Origin: Bacteroidia bacterium
Lineage (GTDB): Bacteria; Bacteroidota; Bacteroidia; Chitinophagales; Saprospiraceae
DNA length: 63,432 nt
Assembly: GCA_030430845.1 (NCBI GenBank)
Contig: JAUIKE010000029.1
Location: forward strand, 1-63,432
Direction of reading: 5' to 3'
Part shown: piece by piece, positions 34,613-44,900 of the stretch
Layout of the letters: every line of letters begins with the position of its first letter
How positions within the stretch are numbered: the first letter of the stretch is position 1
The notes under the pieces: model-generated
Seen by the model: only the letters and a program-made list of their open reading frames with translations
Databases searched by the model: none
What the model was told of the DNA's origin: nothing
Made by a program: the position numbers and the translations under genes

Positions 34613-36049
34613 TCAAAGCTTTTTTATTTTTAATAAGGTGCCTGAATTCAAGGGTGTATTACTTCTCAGGTTATTCAGTCTGCTTAATACAGCGTAATTG
34701 ATAAACGGTAGTTTGAGCGATACATCAAATGGGGTTTCCCGCTTATCGAGTCGATAACATAAGTATCCGTCACTTTCTACCAGTTGTCTTCTGATCTGTT
34801 GAACAGGGTAAGTAATCTTATTGATAGGTTCCAAAGGTTCTGTAATGGAAGGCACCGGCAAAGGCATAAGCATTGGCACCCGATCAAATAAATCGAGGCG
34901 CTTGATCTTTTTCGGTGAAAAAACGATCAATTGCTGGCCCGGCCGAATTTCTTCGGTCAGCAAACGATTCCATGCTTTTATCTGATGTACGGTACAACCT
35001 GCTTTTTGAGCAATGCTTTCTATCGTTTCGCCTGAAAGAACCGTGTGGGTAGACTCTTGATACAGGCTGTTATTTTCCAGGCTGGGCTTGCTGATATAGA
35101 CTGGTGTAGATTGTACCCTCAGGCGGGCTTCAAAATCAGGGCGCTTCTGATCGAGGTAATCCTTAAATGCAGCCATGACTCTTTTGGGCAGTGTCAGATG
35201 ATAACCTTTTTGTCGGGCAGGGATGAAGCCTTGCAAATAAGCAGGGTTCAGGGCCTCGATAATGTTGAGCGGTAATTCGGTAACCTGGGCTACTTCATAA
35301 AAAGAGATATGGTCGTATACCATAATGCTTTCTGTCATTTGCTGATCCAGTTCAGGATATCTGGGCGTCAAATCATGCTCCTGATAGTGATGGATCAGAT
35401 AGGTAGCCGCTATAAAAGCCGGTACATAGTTTCGGGTTTCCCTCGGCAAGTAACGGCGTACTTTCCAAAAGTTCTTACTGCGGCTGCGTTTAATAGCCCG
35501 GCTTACCCGGCCTCCTCCGCTGTTATAGGCCGCAATAGCTAGCTCCCAATCATCAAAGCGCTCGTATAGACGTGAGAGATATTCGATCGCAGCTTCCGTA
35601 GAGCGGTGGGGGTCTGAACGTTCGTCCACCACACTGTTGATCTCCAAGCCATAGTATTTACCAGTGGCGGGCATGAACTGCCACAGACCGGTAGCACCTA
35701 CCCTTGATACAGCCTTCGGATCAAGCGCCGACTCAACAACCGACAAGTACTTCAGATCCGTAGGAAGGGCCGCTTCTTTTAATTTTTTTTCAAACAGGGG
35801 GAAATAAACCACCTGGCGACCGAGGATGTTCTCGGCCTTGTCTCTTTTTCTGATGGTATAAGTAGTCAGATAGCTCTTGACAACTTGGTCATAGCGGGGA
35901 GGGACGACTTCACTTTGCATCTTTTTAATACGCTCGATAATGGCGGGTTCGTCGTATTCCGGCTCCGGGTCGGTTAGATCAGATTTGTTACTGGCACTTA
36001 GCACGGCTCCAAACAAACAGAGTAGAACGAGGAGCGCGTACTGCTTCAT
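34613..36049 (-). CDS. Membrane-bound lytic murein transglycosylase, MltD-like, with LysM
   Basis: Cleaves peptidoglycan glycan strands without water. The start is set at ATG 36049 because MKQYALLVLLCLFGAVLSAS is a signal peptide; an upstream ATG at 36091 adds 14 residues before it. The SLT domain (about residues 80-240) contains LKYLSVVESALDPKAVSRVGATG with catalytic Glu106, then LWQFMPATGKYYGL and the AIAAYNSGGGRV motif. A LysM domain follows at about 330-380 (HTVLSGETIESIAQKAGCTV, NRLLTEEIRPGQQL). A weaker second LysM-like segment ends the protein. The family resembles MltD. Confidence 0.9.
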   Translation of the reverse strand: MKQYALLVLLCLFGAVLSASNKSDLTDPEPEYDEPAIIERIKKMQSEVVPPRYDQVVKSYLTTYTIRKRDKAENILGRQVVYFPLFEKKLKEAALPTDLKYLSVVESALDPKAVSRVGATGLWQFMPATGKYYGLEINSVVDERSDPHRSTEAAIEYLSRLYERFDDWELAIAAYNSGGGRVSRAIKRSRSKNFWKVRRYLPRETRNYVPAFIAATYLIHHYQEHDLTPRYPELDQQMTESIMVYDHISFYEVAQVTELPLNIIEALNPAYLQGFIPARQKGYHLTLPKRVMAAFKDYLDQKRPDFEARLRVQSTPVYISKPSLENNSLYQESTHTVLSGETIESIAQKAGCTVHQIKAWNRLLTEEIRPGQQLIVFSPKKIKRLDLFDRVPMLMPLPVPSITEPLEPINKITYPVQQIRRQLVESDGYLCYRLDKRETPFDVSLKLPFINYAVLSRLNNLRSNTPLNSGTLLKIKKL

Positions 36050-36164
36050 CGCTGAGGGTTCCATAAGGCTATTGTATTGAATTTTTAGCAAAATACAACA
36101 ATTTTGTCTCAGATGACAATTAATAACGAAGCTTTAAGGATTTATTTACTTTTCACACAATCAA

Positions 36165-37589
36165 TTAATATCCTAGTTGCTTCACAAAACTCAGCAACTT
36201 GGCTTCCTCAAACACATTGGACATCAGCTGAAGCCCCACCGGAAGCCCTTCCCCGGTTTTCCCTACCGGAAAGGCAATACCCGGAATGCCGGCCATATTA
36301 GCTTGTACTGTAAAAATATCGGCGAGGTACATCTCTACCGGGTCATCTGTTTTTTCTCCTAAATTCCAGGCTGGAGCAGGGGTAGTGGGCATGAGCAAAA
36401 AGTCAAAATCTGAAAGCAAACGGCGAGTTTCTTCAGCAATCAGCCTCCGAACTTTCTGTGCTTTGGTATAGTAAGCATCATAGTAACCGGCGCTTAAAAC
36501 GAAGGTGCCCAGCATGATCCGACGCTTTACTTCCTCCCCAAAGGCCTGCGTACGCGAGTGAGTATACATATCTTCCAGACTGTCAGCTTCTTTATCTCTA
36601 AAACCAAAGCGAACACCGTCATAACGGGAAAGGTTGGAAGAAGCCTCAGCGGTCGTCAGTACGTAATAGGCCGGCACGATGTAATCGAGGTACTTAAAAT
36701 CAACGCCCTCCACCCGGTAACCTGCCCGGCGGAATTCATCAAGCTGTTGTTCCATCAGGGTACGGATCTCTTCGTCCAGGCCTGGGTGCTCCAGGGCCGA
36801 CCGATAGTATGCTATGCTCGGTTGTTGAAGTGGTTCCAGTGTCTGGGAATAAGCAGGTACTTCTCTTTTACTGGCGGTGGCATCGTATTCATCCGCTCCG
36901 GCCATGACTTCGAGTAGCAAGGCCATCTCTTCTGTTTTATGAGCAAAAATACCGACCTGGTCAAAGGAGGAACCATAGGCTACTAAGCCGTGCCGGGAAA
37001 TACGTCCATAAGAGGGCTTCATGCCGAGTATGCCGCATAGGGCTGCCGGCTGGCGTACCGAGCCACCCGTATCAGTCCCCAGCGCGGCCAGGCAGGTGTC
37101 CATCTGAACAGAAACCGCAGCACCGCCCGAAGAGCCACCGGGGATCTTTTGTGGGTTGATACCATTCAGAACAGGCCCGTAAGCTGAATTTTCGTTAGAG
37201 GAACCCATGGCAAATTCGTCGCAGTTGGTCCGGCCGATGATGATAGCGTCTTCAGCTAGAATGCGCTCTACCGCCGTAGCAGAAAACAAGGACTCGAAGT
37301 TCTCCAGGATCTTTGAACCTGCCGAGACCTTATGCCCTTGGTAACAGATCACGTCCTTTATCGAAACGACCATGCCCCAGAGTTTTCCCAACTTCTCCGG
37401 ACTTTCCTGGATCTTTTTATCCAAAGCTGCTGCCTTTTGAAGGGCTTCTTCTTCAAAAACTTCCAGATAGATGTTGAGATGCTGATGCTCCTTTATCTGT
37501 TCTAGATAGAATGCTACCAGAGCTTTACAGCTTGTCTGTCCTTCCCGGATCGCCTGCTGAACGGATGCTAAGTCGCTGTATTTTGCCAT
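36165..37589 (-). CDS. gatA: Asp-tRNA(Asn)/Glu-tRNA(Gln) amidotransferase subunit A
   Basis: GatA hydrolyses glutamine and supplies ammonia to GatB for transamidation. The amidase-signature triad is intact: Lys78 (VSIKDV), Ser153 in the GGSSGG loop and Ser177 (TGGSVRQPA). The start MAKYSDLASVQQAI at 37589 is preferred over ATG 37619 because it lies 1 nt after the hisS stop and gives the usual N-terminus; the longer form would overlap hisS. It has 474 residues, normal for the family. gatB and gatC are not in the window. Confidence 0.95.
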   Translation of the reverse strand: MAKYSDLASVQQAIREGQTSCKALVAFYLEQIKEHQHLNIYLEVFEEEALQKAAALDKKIQESPEKLGKLWGMVVSIKDVICYQGHKVSAGSKILENFESLFSATAVERILAEDAIIIGRTNCDEFAMGSSNENSAYGPVLNGINPQKIPGGSSGGAAVSVQMDTCLAALGTDTGGSVRQPAALCGILGMKPSYGRISRHGLVAYGSSFDQVGIFAHKTEEMALLLEVMAGADEYDATASKREVPAYSQTLEPLQQPSIAYYRSALEHPGLDEEIRTLMEQQLDEFRRAGYRVEGVDFKYLDYIVPAYYVLTTAEASSNLSRYDGVRFGFRDKEADSLEDMYTHSRTQAFGEEVKRRIMLGTFVLSAGYYDAYYTKAQKVRRLIAEETRRLLSDFDFLLMPTTPAPAWNLGEKTDDPVEMYLADIFTVQANMAGIPGIAFPVGKTGEGLPVGLQLMSNVFEEAKLLSFVKQLGY

Positions 37590-37590
37590 A

Positions 37591-38931
37591 TTATTTAAGC
37601 TTCTCAATAATTTCGTCAATCGTCATCATTTCCTGCTCGCCGGTAGCCATATCCTTTAAAGATAATTGCCCGCTTTCCATTTCCTGACTTCCCACAATGG
37701 ATACATATTGTACCTCTCGGGAATTGGCATATTTCATCTGTTTTTTCATCTTCACCGGCTCGGGATAGATCTCGGCATTGATGCCGGCCGCTCTAACTTT
37801 GACTAACTGCTTCCAGGCGTATAAAAAGCTTTTTTCATCAAAGCTTAAAAAAAGCAGCTTTAAGTTAACTGCATCATCTTGCGGAAACAGACCTAGCTCC
37901 TCCATCACGTCATAAATGCGTTCTGCTCCAAAGGAAACGCCCACACCCGAAACATCTTTTAGACCAAAAACACCGGTGAGGTCATCGTAACGACCGCCGC
38001 CACCGATGCTGCCCATCTCTACATCCTTAGCCGATACTTCAAAAATACAGCCGGTATAGTAGTTGAGCCCGCGGGCCAGGGTAATGTCAAAGGTAATTTC
38101 ATTGGCGGCCTGATAGTCATCGAGGTACTGAAAAACTTCTTCCAGCTCGGCAATTCCCTTCCTGCCGGTTTCGCTGGTTTCTAGCAGCGGCTTTAGGTCT
38201 TCCAGATTTTTGACCTCCAGGATGTTCACAATTTGCTGGATAGCCTCGTCAGATATTCTTCTGTTGGCCAGCTCTTTTTTCACACCTTCCAGGCCGATCT
38301 TATCCAGCTTGTCGATGGCCACGGTCATAGCGGCAAAACGCTCACTGATGCCGGCTACCTCGGCTATGCCGGCCAGGATCTTCCGGTTGTTTACCTTAAT
38401 GAGTACCGGTAATTTTAGCTCATTAAATACCTCGTCGTAGATCTGGGTTAGCTCCGCTTCATATACTAGCGAGTCCGAGCCGACTACATCCACATCACAT
38501 TGATAAAACTCCTGATAACGCCCTTTCTGAGGCCGGTCGGCCCGCCAAACGGGCTGGATTTGATAGCGCTTGAATGGAAAGGAAATATCATTTTGATACA
38601 TCACCACATAGCGTGCAAATGGAACTGTAAGGTCATATCTCAGACCTCGCTTTGAAATAGAGGGGATCAACTTGTTCGAATCTCTGGTATCCAGCGCCAT
38701 GATGTCGGCCTTGCCCAAAAAGTCGCCGTTGTTGAGTACCTTGAACAGGAGTTGATCGCCTTCATCGCCGTATTTGCCGGTGAGGGTCGAAAGGTTTTCC
38801 ATCGTCGGCGTCTCAATAGGCTGATAGCCGTATTTGATAAAAACCTTTTTGATCGTATCAAATATATAATTGCGTTTATTAACCTGATCGGGGTTGAAGT
38901 CTCTCGTCCCCTTAGGAATACCTGGTTTCAT
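37591..38931 (-). CDS. hisS: Histidyl-tRNA synthetase
   Basis: A class II aminoacyl-tRNA synthetase of 446 residues. Motif 1 lies in VFIKYGYQPIETPTMEN. Motif 2 is RYQIQPVWRADRPQKGRYQEFYQCDVDVVG. The two histidine-specific motifs are LARGLNYYTGCIFEV and the GGRYDDLTGVFG segment, and motif 3 lies in VSFGAERIYDVM. The C-terminal anticodon-binding domain is at about 350-446. It runs into gatA with a 1-nt gap, so the two are co-transcribed and probably translationally coupled. Confidence 0.97.
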   Translation of the reverse strand: MKPGIPKGTRDFNPDQVNKRNYIFDTIKKVFIKYGYQPIETPTMENLSTLTGKYGDEGDQLLFKVLNNGDFLGKADIMALDTRDSNKLIPSISKRGLRYDLTVPFARYVVMYQNDISFPFKRYQIQPVWRADRPQKGRYQEFYQCDVDVVGSDSLVYEAELTQIYDEVFNELKLPVLIKVNNRKILAGIAEVAGISERFAAMTVAIDKLDKIGLEGVKKELANRRISDEAIQQIVNILEVKNLEDLKPLLETSETGRKGIAELEEVFQYLDDYQAANEITFDITLARGLNYYTGCIFEVSAKDVEMGSIGGGGRYDDLTGVFGLKDVSGVGVSFGAERIYDVMEELGLFPQDDAVNLKLLFLSFDEKSFLYAWKQLVKVRAAGINAEIYPEPVKMKKQMKYANSREVQYVSIVGSQEMESGQLSLKDMATGEQEMMTIDEIIEKLK

Positions 38932-38983
38932 ATTTTCAAATAATTAGAGAATGATCGGCAAGGGAAGACCTGCCGGTAGATTA

Positions 38984-38998
38984 CGTTCCGTAGGAACG
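38984..38998. repeat. Short REP-like hairpin CGTTCC-GTA-GGAACG
   Basis: A 6-bp stem with a 3-nt loop inside ATTACGTTCCGTAGGAACGA. Sequences of this shape (TTCGTYCCTACGGRACG) are frequent intergenic repeats in Bacteroidota; that is recollection, untested here. Confidence 0.4.
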
Positions 38999-39005
38999 AA
39001 ATATC

Positions 39006-39062
39006 AATAGCCCCAGGCTTAATGCCATTTATTTTTTTATCGCCAATTAGCCTGGGGCTATT
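39006..39062 (-). terminator. Hairpin between pheS and hisS
   Basis: AATAGCCCCAGGCT pairs perfectly with its complement at 39049-39062 across a 29-nt T-rich loop. It starts 10 nt beyond the pheS stop codon on the minus strand. Confidence 0.6.
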
Positions 39063-39071
39063 ATTCCTATA

Positions 39072-40109
39072 TTACATAACAGATGTAAACTGCTTCAGGA
39101 AGCGTACATCATTCTCGAAGAATGCGCGGATATCCGCTATATCGTACAGTCGCAGGGCCTGGCGTTCGATCCCCATACCGAAGGCAAAGCCGGTATATTT
39201 TTCAGGATCAATGCCGCAGTTTTCCAACACCTGAGGGTCCACCATACCGCAGCCCAGTATTTCAAGCCAGCCCGTACCCTTGGTCAGGCGGTAGTCTTTT
39301 TCCGTTTCCGTACCCAGATATACATCCATTTCTGCACTTGGCTCCGTGAACGGGAAGAAGGACGGACGCAACCGGATCTTGACATCCGGGCCGAACATCT
39401 CGCGGGCGAAGTACAGCAAAGTTTGCTTCATATCAGCGAAAGAGACGTTTTCATCCACGTACAGGCCTTCTACCTGATGGAACTGACAATGCGAGCGGGC
39501 GGAGATCGTTTCGTTCCGATACACCCGGCCCGGCGCGATGATCCGGATAGGTGGTTGTTGCCGGGTCATGACCCTGGCTTGCACCGGTGAGGTATGCGTA
39601 CGCAACAGCATAGTCGTGCTGTCTTTCAAATAGAACGTATCCTGCATATCGCGTGCCGGATGATCCTCGGGGGTATTCATGGCCGTGAAATTGTGCCAGT
39701 CATCTTCAATCTCACGCTCTTCCGCCACTACAAAACCAATACGTTCGAAGATGTTGATGATGCGGTTCATCGTCAGCGCAATGGGATGGCGGGCACCCAG
39801 TTCGATGGGCTCGCCCGGTGCCGTCAGGTCCAGATTTGCAGCCGATTGGCTTTCTTCTGCCGTTTGGAGGTCGAACTCCAGGGCTTTGTATTTCTGTTCT
39901 GCGGTTTGCTTGGCTTTGTTGATGAGCAGGCCGAAGTCTTTTTTCCGTTCGTTGGGGATGTTGCGAATCTCACCGGATAGCGGTTTCAGCACATTTTTAC
40001 TTCCCAGGTATTTGATACGGAAAGTTTCCAACTCTTCCAGGCCAGCCGGCCGGGCCGATTCAATTTCTTCAATAATTGCGTTGATCTTGTCGAATATTTC
40101 AGTAGCCAT
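39072..40109 (-). CDS. pheS: Phenylalanyl-tRNA synthetase alpha subunit
   Basis: The catalytic subunit of the heterotetrameric PheRS, 345 residues. An N-terminal coiled-coil (about 1-100, LKPLSGEIRNIPNERKKDFG) is followed by LGARHPIALTMNRIINIFERIGF. The class II motifs follow: motif 2 in IRIIAPGRVYRNETISARSHCQFHQVEGLYVDE and motif 3 in YTGFAFGMGIERQALRLYDIADIR. The glycine-rich WLEILGCGMVDPQVL is diagnostic of PheS. pheT is not adjacent. Confidence 0.97.
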   Translation of the reverse strand: MATEIFDKINAIIEEIESARPAGLEELETFRIKYLGSKNVLKPLSGEIRNIPNERKKDFGLLINKAKQTAEQKYKALEFDLQTAEESQSAANLDLTAPGEPIELGARHPIALTMNRIINIFERIGFVVAEEREIEDDWHNFTAMNTPEDHPARDMQDTFYLKDSTTMLLRTHTSPVQARVMTRQQPPIRIIAPGRVYRNETISARSHCQFHQVEGLYVDENVSFADMKQTLLYFAREMFGPDVKIRLRPSFFPFTEPSAEMDVYLGTETEKDYRLTKGTGWLEILGCGMVDPQVLENCGIDPEKYTGFAFGMGIERQALRLYDIADIRAFFENDVRFLKQFTSVM

Positions 40110-40301
40110 GGTGTCAGTTCATTTTTAAGACTGCAAAGGTAAAGAAAATTCGTCAAGGGCCGAACTTTCTATTGGTAAGAACAACCATAAAAGAGAGAGG
40201 AAAGGTTCAATTGAGTACTTGGTAATCTTTTGTAATTTGAGTAAATGTTAACTTATTGAGATTTGAAGTGAAGTTCTTTGATGGCATTAAACGACTTAAC
40301 A

Positions 40302-40721
40302 ATGAAAAAACTGCTTTTGTTACTTGTCTTTTTATTAGCGTGTTCTACCGAGACTTTGTTAGAAAAACGAATAGATATTTTGGGCTATTGGAAATATATT
40401 GGTGAAGCACAAATGGAAGAGATTAATATTTTACAAATCAAAGATTCAGTGATAACCTATTTTCTTGAATCAACGGGCATATATTCTTTTAGGTACGACC
40501 TAAAAAGCGATTCTCTTTATTTTATTTTGAGTGAATCCAATGAAAAAAAAGGTTTAAACAAAAAGGGCATTCAGTTTAAGCTAGTTGGAAAAGATACCTT
40601 GATTTTGTTAGGGGCTAAAATAGATACTTTAAATAGGGTTCCTGAAGAGTTAGGGAAGAGTTTAGTTGAACGTGTTAAATCTGGAATTAATGATGATCAA
40701 CTTTTTGTTCCAAATCAATGA
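40302..40721 (+). CDS. Small lipoprotein of unknown function
   Basis: A 139-residue protein from ATG 40302; its signal MKKLLLLLVFLLACS has a clear LLAC lipobox. The mature part is a probable beta sandwich (DILGYWKYIGEAQMEEINILQIKD, YSFRYDLKSDSLYFILSES, FKLVGKDTLILLGAKIDTLNRV), like lipocalin-type Bacteroidota lipoproteins. Upstream ATG 40281 is possible but would bury the signal. Codon use is AT-rich relative to the neighbours. It is followed at once by a cluster of palindromes, and I cannot assign a function. Confidence 0.7.
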   Translation: MKKLLLLLVFLLACSTETLLEKRIDILGYWKYIGEAQMEEINILQIKDSVITYFLESTGIYSFRYDLKSDSLYFILSESNEKKGLNKKGIQFKLVGKDTLILLGAKIDTLNRVPEELGKSLVERVKSGINDDQLFVPNQ

Positions 40722-40727
40722 TATTGC

Positions 40728-40749
40728 GTTTGGCCCGTACGGGCCAAAC
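40728..40749. terminator. Perfect 22-bp palindrome after the lipoprotein gene
   Basis: Arms GTTTGGCCCGT and complement, no loop, 6 nt after the stop codon. There is no T run. Confidence 0.5.
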
Positions 40750-40750
40750 T

Positions 40751-40906
40751 ACGTTGGTGGCGGTTTCCAAACCGCCGAATTGAAGCAAGCTAAAGCTCGC
40801 TTTCCTGGCAAGCTGAAGCTTGCTGTCCGATTAGGCGCTTATTTTTTTAACGCCAATGAAACTGGTCATATATTGGGTAAGACGGTTTGGAAACCGCCAC
40901 CAGCGT
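40751..40906. repeat. 156-bp element with 26-bp terminal inverted repeats
   Basis: The ends (40751-40776 and 40881-40906) are inverted repeats matching at 24 of 26 positions; each is itself palindromic around GGTTTCCAAACC. The interior has two related copies of a CAAGCT-AAGCT-GCTT hairpin repeat. It looks like a small non-autonomous repeat or REP-type compound element. Confidence 0.6.
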
Positions 40907-40935
40907 TAGGACTATGTTATCTAAATGCCGGCCTT

Positions 40936-41048
40936 AAATAAAGCCCGACGGAGTAGGTTCACGAAGCGCTCGCACAAAATACTGTTTGAGCGAAGCGAGT
41001 TTATTTTGTGCAGCGGAGTGAACTGTAGCGAAGTCGCAGGCTTTATTT
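40936..41048. repeat. 113-bp imperfect inverted-repeat element
   Basis: Three paired blocks in matching order: AAATAAAGCC with GGCTTTATTT, GTTCAC with GTGAAC and GCACAAAATA with TATTTTGTGC. A small GAGCGAAGCGAG motif lies in the centre. It lies just beyond the 3' end of the rhomboid gene. Confidence 0.6.
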
Positions 41049-41096
41049 ACAGCCTTGATTTTTTGGTTCTTTTGCATCAAGGCAAAAGAACAAACA

Positions 41097-41765
41097 CTAT
41101 AGCTCCAATTCCCCTCTCGCATGTCGTATATAACTCCGATAATAAAATCCAGCCAGCACCCCAAAGACAAAACCGCCAATATGTGCCCAATAAGCAATAC
41201 CGGCACCTTCGCCCCCTGAGTTCAGACTGGCCGTGCCGTCCATCCACTGCATGGCGATCCAGATGCCAAGGAAAATGAAGGCTGGAACACGGAAAGGGAA
41301 AACAATAAACAGGACCTTAACTCTTGACTGTGGGTACATCACTAAATAAGCTCCCATCACAGCCGCAATGGCTCCACTGGCTCCCACCAGCGGAATATTG
41401 CTGTATGTGTTGAAGTAAATATGCCCGGCCAGGGCAGCCAGGCCTCCAAGAAGGTAGAAAATCACAAAACGCCGGCTTCCAATGGTGGCCTCAATGTTGT
41501 CGGCAAAAATCCACAAAAACAACATATTCCCGATGAGGTGCATAGCGCCGCCGTGCAAAAACATACTTGTAATGGCCGTATAAAGATCTTGCCCTTGAAC
41601 GAGTTCGGCCGGTATGGCACCGTAAGTGATGGTGATGTGATAAATACTTTCGGGAAAAAGAAGATATTCATACACAAACACGGCAATATTCAGCAAAATA
41701 AAACCGTAACTAAAAGTGGGATAATGTCCGCCTTTTATCTGATCGTCTCCAATTGGAATTAGCAT
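41097..41765 (-). CDS. Rhomboid-family intramembrane serine protease
   Basis: A 222-residue six- or seven-helix protease that cuts substrates within the membrane. The catalytic Ser130 lies in GASGAIAAVMG and His195 in AHIGGFVFGVLAG. The oxyanion-site residues are in HGGAMHLIGNMLFLWIF (His76 and Asn80). The family length is normal. It is divergent from the PorU-like gene across a 42-bp palindrome. The C-terminus ends with a short basic tail (YIRHARGELEL). Confidence 0.95.
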   Translation of the reverse strand: MLIPIGDDQIKGGHYPTFSYGFILLNIAVFVYEYLLFPESIYHITITYGAIPAELVQGQDLYTAITSMFLHGGAMHLIGNMLFLWIFADNIEATIGSRRFVIFYLLGGLAALAGHIYFNTYSNIPLVGASGAIAAVMGAYLVMYPQSRVKVLFIVFPFRVPAFIFLGIWIAMQWMDGTASLNSGGEGAGIAYWAHIGGFVFGVLAGFYYRSYIRHARGELEL

Positions 41766-41783
41766 AGTTTGAACGCTTTGTGT

Positions 41784-41791
41784 TATTTTTG
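41784..41791 (+). promoter_or_regulatory. Promoter -7 box TATTTTTG for the PorU-like gene
   Basis: A perfect TAnnTTTG match, 12 nt before the palindrome at 41804. The mRNA would start close to the palindrome and carry it as a 5' hairpin. Confidence 0.5.
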
Positions 41792-41803
41792 GGAGTATAG
41801 AAC

Positions 41804-41845
41804 TTAATTATTTAAGAGTGGCGGCCGCCACTCTTAAATAATTAA
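41804..41845. promoter_or_regulatory. Perfect 42-bp palindrome between rhomboid and PorU-like genes
   Basis: Two perfectly complementary 21-nt arms around GCGGCCGC without a loop. The flanking genes are divergent, so it cannot terminate an upstream gene. Confidence 0.65.
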
Positions 41846-41948
41846 TAATAAGTTGCTGTAAGATGAAAAAAGTTTAGATGAATTCCTAGAAAATAGGGAA
41901 GTGGGGTATTGAAGCGCTACCAATTGACCGATAAAACATGAACATATT

Positions 41949-44900
41949 ATGAAAAAAAACTTACTCCTCTTAATCTTTTTTATACTATTCCTATCTGTTG
42001 CTCAAGGCCAGATGACGATTAACGGCCAGCTTCGGTACGGCAACGAATGGATCGATTACGAGCAGTCCTACCTGGAAATTAAAACCGTGCAGGATGGCTG
42101 GTATCGCGTCACGGCCGGCCAGCTCCGCTCAGCCGGCCTGCCCGTGGATGAAGTACCGTTGTCGGCCCTGCGCCTGGAACGATTCGGGGAGCCGGTTCCG
42201 CTGTTTCGGGATGCTTCCGGAGGGTACATCGCTTTTTACGGTGAAAAAAACAGGGGGGAGTTGGACCGACAGCTGTTCGAGGATCCGGAGGCGGAAATGC
42301 TTAATCCTCATTATAGCATGTATTCCGATACGGCGGTGTATTATTTGTCATGGGAAAACCCGGCCGCCGCCGGCCCGGATTACATCGAAATCAACAATGA
42401 CCTGAATAATCTGCCCGAAAAAGAAACCTGGTACAGGCACACCGAGCGGAAAGTTTTTGGCGACCGGGCACATTCTATTACCTACGACGGGCAACGGTTG
42501 CTGACCTTGTCTCTCTACGATTATGCGGAGGGCTTCGGAACCCTGCCCGATTCAATCCATACCTTTTCTTTTAATCCCAAGCCTACAGCTGTGCCCAATG
42601 AGGAGGCCCAATTATTCATTCAGCTTTTTTCCAATAAATACAATAACCAATTCAATCTGCTGTTTAACGGAAAAGAATACTTGCGCGAAAACATTCCTCA
42701 GGACTCCAACCTGCTGAGAAAAAACCTGAGCATCCCCTTGAATGAACTACAGCCGACTTCAGTAGTGACCATTAGAGATCTCAACCGGACCAGAAATCAG
42801 TACGGCATTGCTTTTGCCGAGTTGACCTACCCACGGAGCCTGGATGCTGAAGGCGAGGCCTATTTCTCTTTTCCGCTCCAGGCCGGGAGCCGGCGTTACT
42901 TTGAAATAGATAATTTCGACACAAGTGGTGGAGAGGTATGGGTGGTTAACTTAAGCAATCAAACAAGATTGCGGGCAGAGGTCGCAGGAACCACAGCCCG
43001 CTTCGCTTTGCCGGCCATGGATGCCGCGTCCCAAATTACAATTGTGAACCCAAATACAGGATTCCGTCCGGTAAGCGATATGGCATCTACCAACTGGCAA
43101 GACTTCAGAGAGAGCCAGGCCAATTATCTGATCATTACGCACCAAGATTTAATGAAACTCGATAGTGGGGTAAACCGGGTGGAGGAATATGCTGCCTACC
43201 GACGTTCTTCCGAAGGCGGCGCCTACCAGGTAGCGGTGATAACGGTGGATCAGATATTTGATCAGTATGGATACGGCATTGAGGGGCATCCCCAGGCCAT
43301 TCAAAACTTCAGCCAATGGGCAGTCCAGCACTGGCCTCGGCTAAAGTATGTCTTACTGCTCGGGCATGGCTACAATTACCTCGTTGCCCGAAATGACCCT
43401 CAAAACCTGGCGCCTGGCAATTATATCCCCACTTATGGCAATCCCGGCTCCGATAATCTGATGTTGTCCCCTAAAGGACGGCTACTGCCAAGTTTTGCCT
43501 TTGGCCGGGTAGCGGCCCACAATCCACAGGAAATCCGACAATACCTCTACAAATTAAAAGAGTATGAGGAAGTCCTACGCAATGCCACTACTTTGGAGGA
43601 CCGCTTGTGGCGCAAACGCTTGCTACACATCTCGGGCGGCTCTAACCCGAATGATCAGAGTGACTTTGAAAGGAGAATGACCCGCCTGGGCGAAAGACTT
43701 AGCAATAACGGATTTGGAGCATTATTCTCGATGGTATCCAAAAAAAGCAGCGAGGTGGTCCCACAATCCACCCCCACGCAGGTTAAGGAGATCGTAGATG
43801 CGGGGGTAGCTATTAAGGCCTTTCTTGGGCATGGAGGAGTAACGGTCACCGACTTTGGCCTGGATGATCCCTCCTTTTTTAACAACAAAGGATATTACCC
43901 ACTTATTTTTTCTCTGGGTTGCAAAACAGGCGATATGTACGACCAGCAGCAGAGCCTGAGTGAGTCTTTTACGCTGGCCTCTGATCGGGGTGGGATCGGG
44001 TACATTGCTTCAGCGGGCTTTGCGTACCCGTCTACGCTTGAAACCCTGACCCGGGAGTTTTACCGCTTGCTGGGAGATGAATTGTATACCGCAGGAGTCG
44101 GAGACATTCTGCGAGCGATGAGACAGAACCTGGAAGTATCGAAGTTTCCAGATATTGCCAGATATTCTTTACTGGAGCAAATGTCTTATGAGGGCGATCC
44201 GGCGGTTCGACTGAACCTTTACAAAGCGCCCGATTATGTAGTGGATCCGACGACTGTAGAAGTACTTCCCCGGCGGATGACTGCTGCACAGGATTCCTTC
44301 AGCCTGAGTTTTGATATATTGAACATTGGCTACAATCAGACCGATACCTTTGCCCTGCAACTGCGGCACATTTTTCCCAATGGTACAGTTGAAGTGTTTA
44401 AAGATACCATTGCGGTCAATTTTGGAAAAAAAAGGATTACTTACCGTTTTAAGCTGGGAGAGGAGGAAGTAGAGGGGGAACATAGGATGGAAATCCTGGT
44501 CGATGCCGATAATAAAGTCCCGGAACTGCCCGCCGGCCTGGCCGAATCGAATAATGAGTTAGTCGGAGACAATGGCCGGAAGGGGATCTCCTTTTTTGTA
44601 CAACAAAATGCGATCTTACCAGTCGCTCCGCCACCCTTTGCTATAGTAAATGACGAAAAGCCCAGGATAGTAGCTTCTTCCAATACCCTGGAGAAAACAG
44701 AGCGGAGCTACATCTTCGAACTGGATACCACTGCTTTATTCAACAGCAGTTTGAAAAAAACATTGGAGCTGAAATCCCAGGGAGGAGTGCTTTCCTGGAC
44801 CCCCGAGCTAGGATGGATGAATGGCCAGGTGTATTACTGGAGAGTAAGGGAAAAAGGCCTGGGGGAAGTACGTTGGGTCGAGCGTTCTTTTATTTATTAT

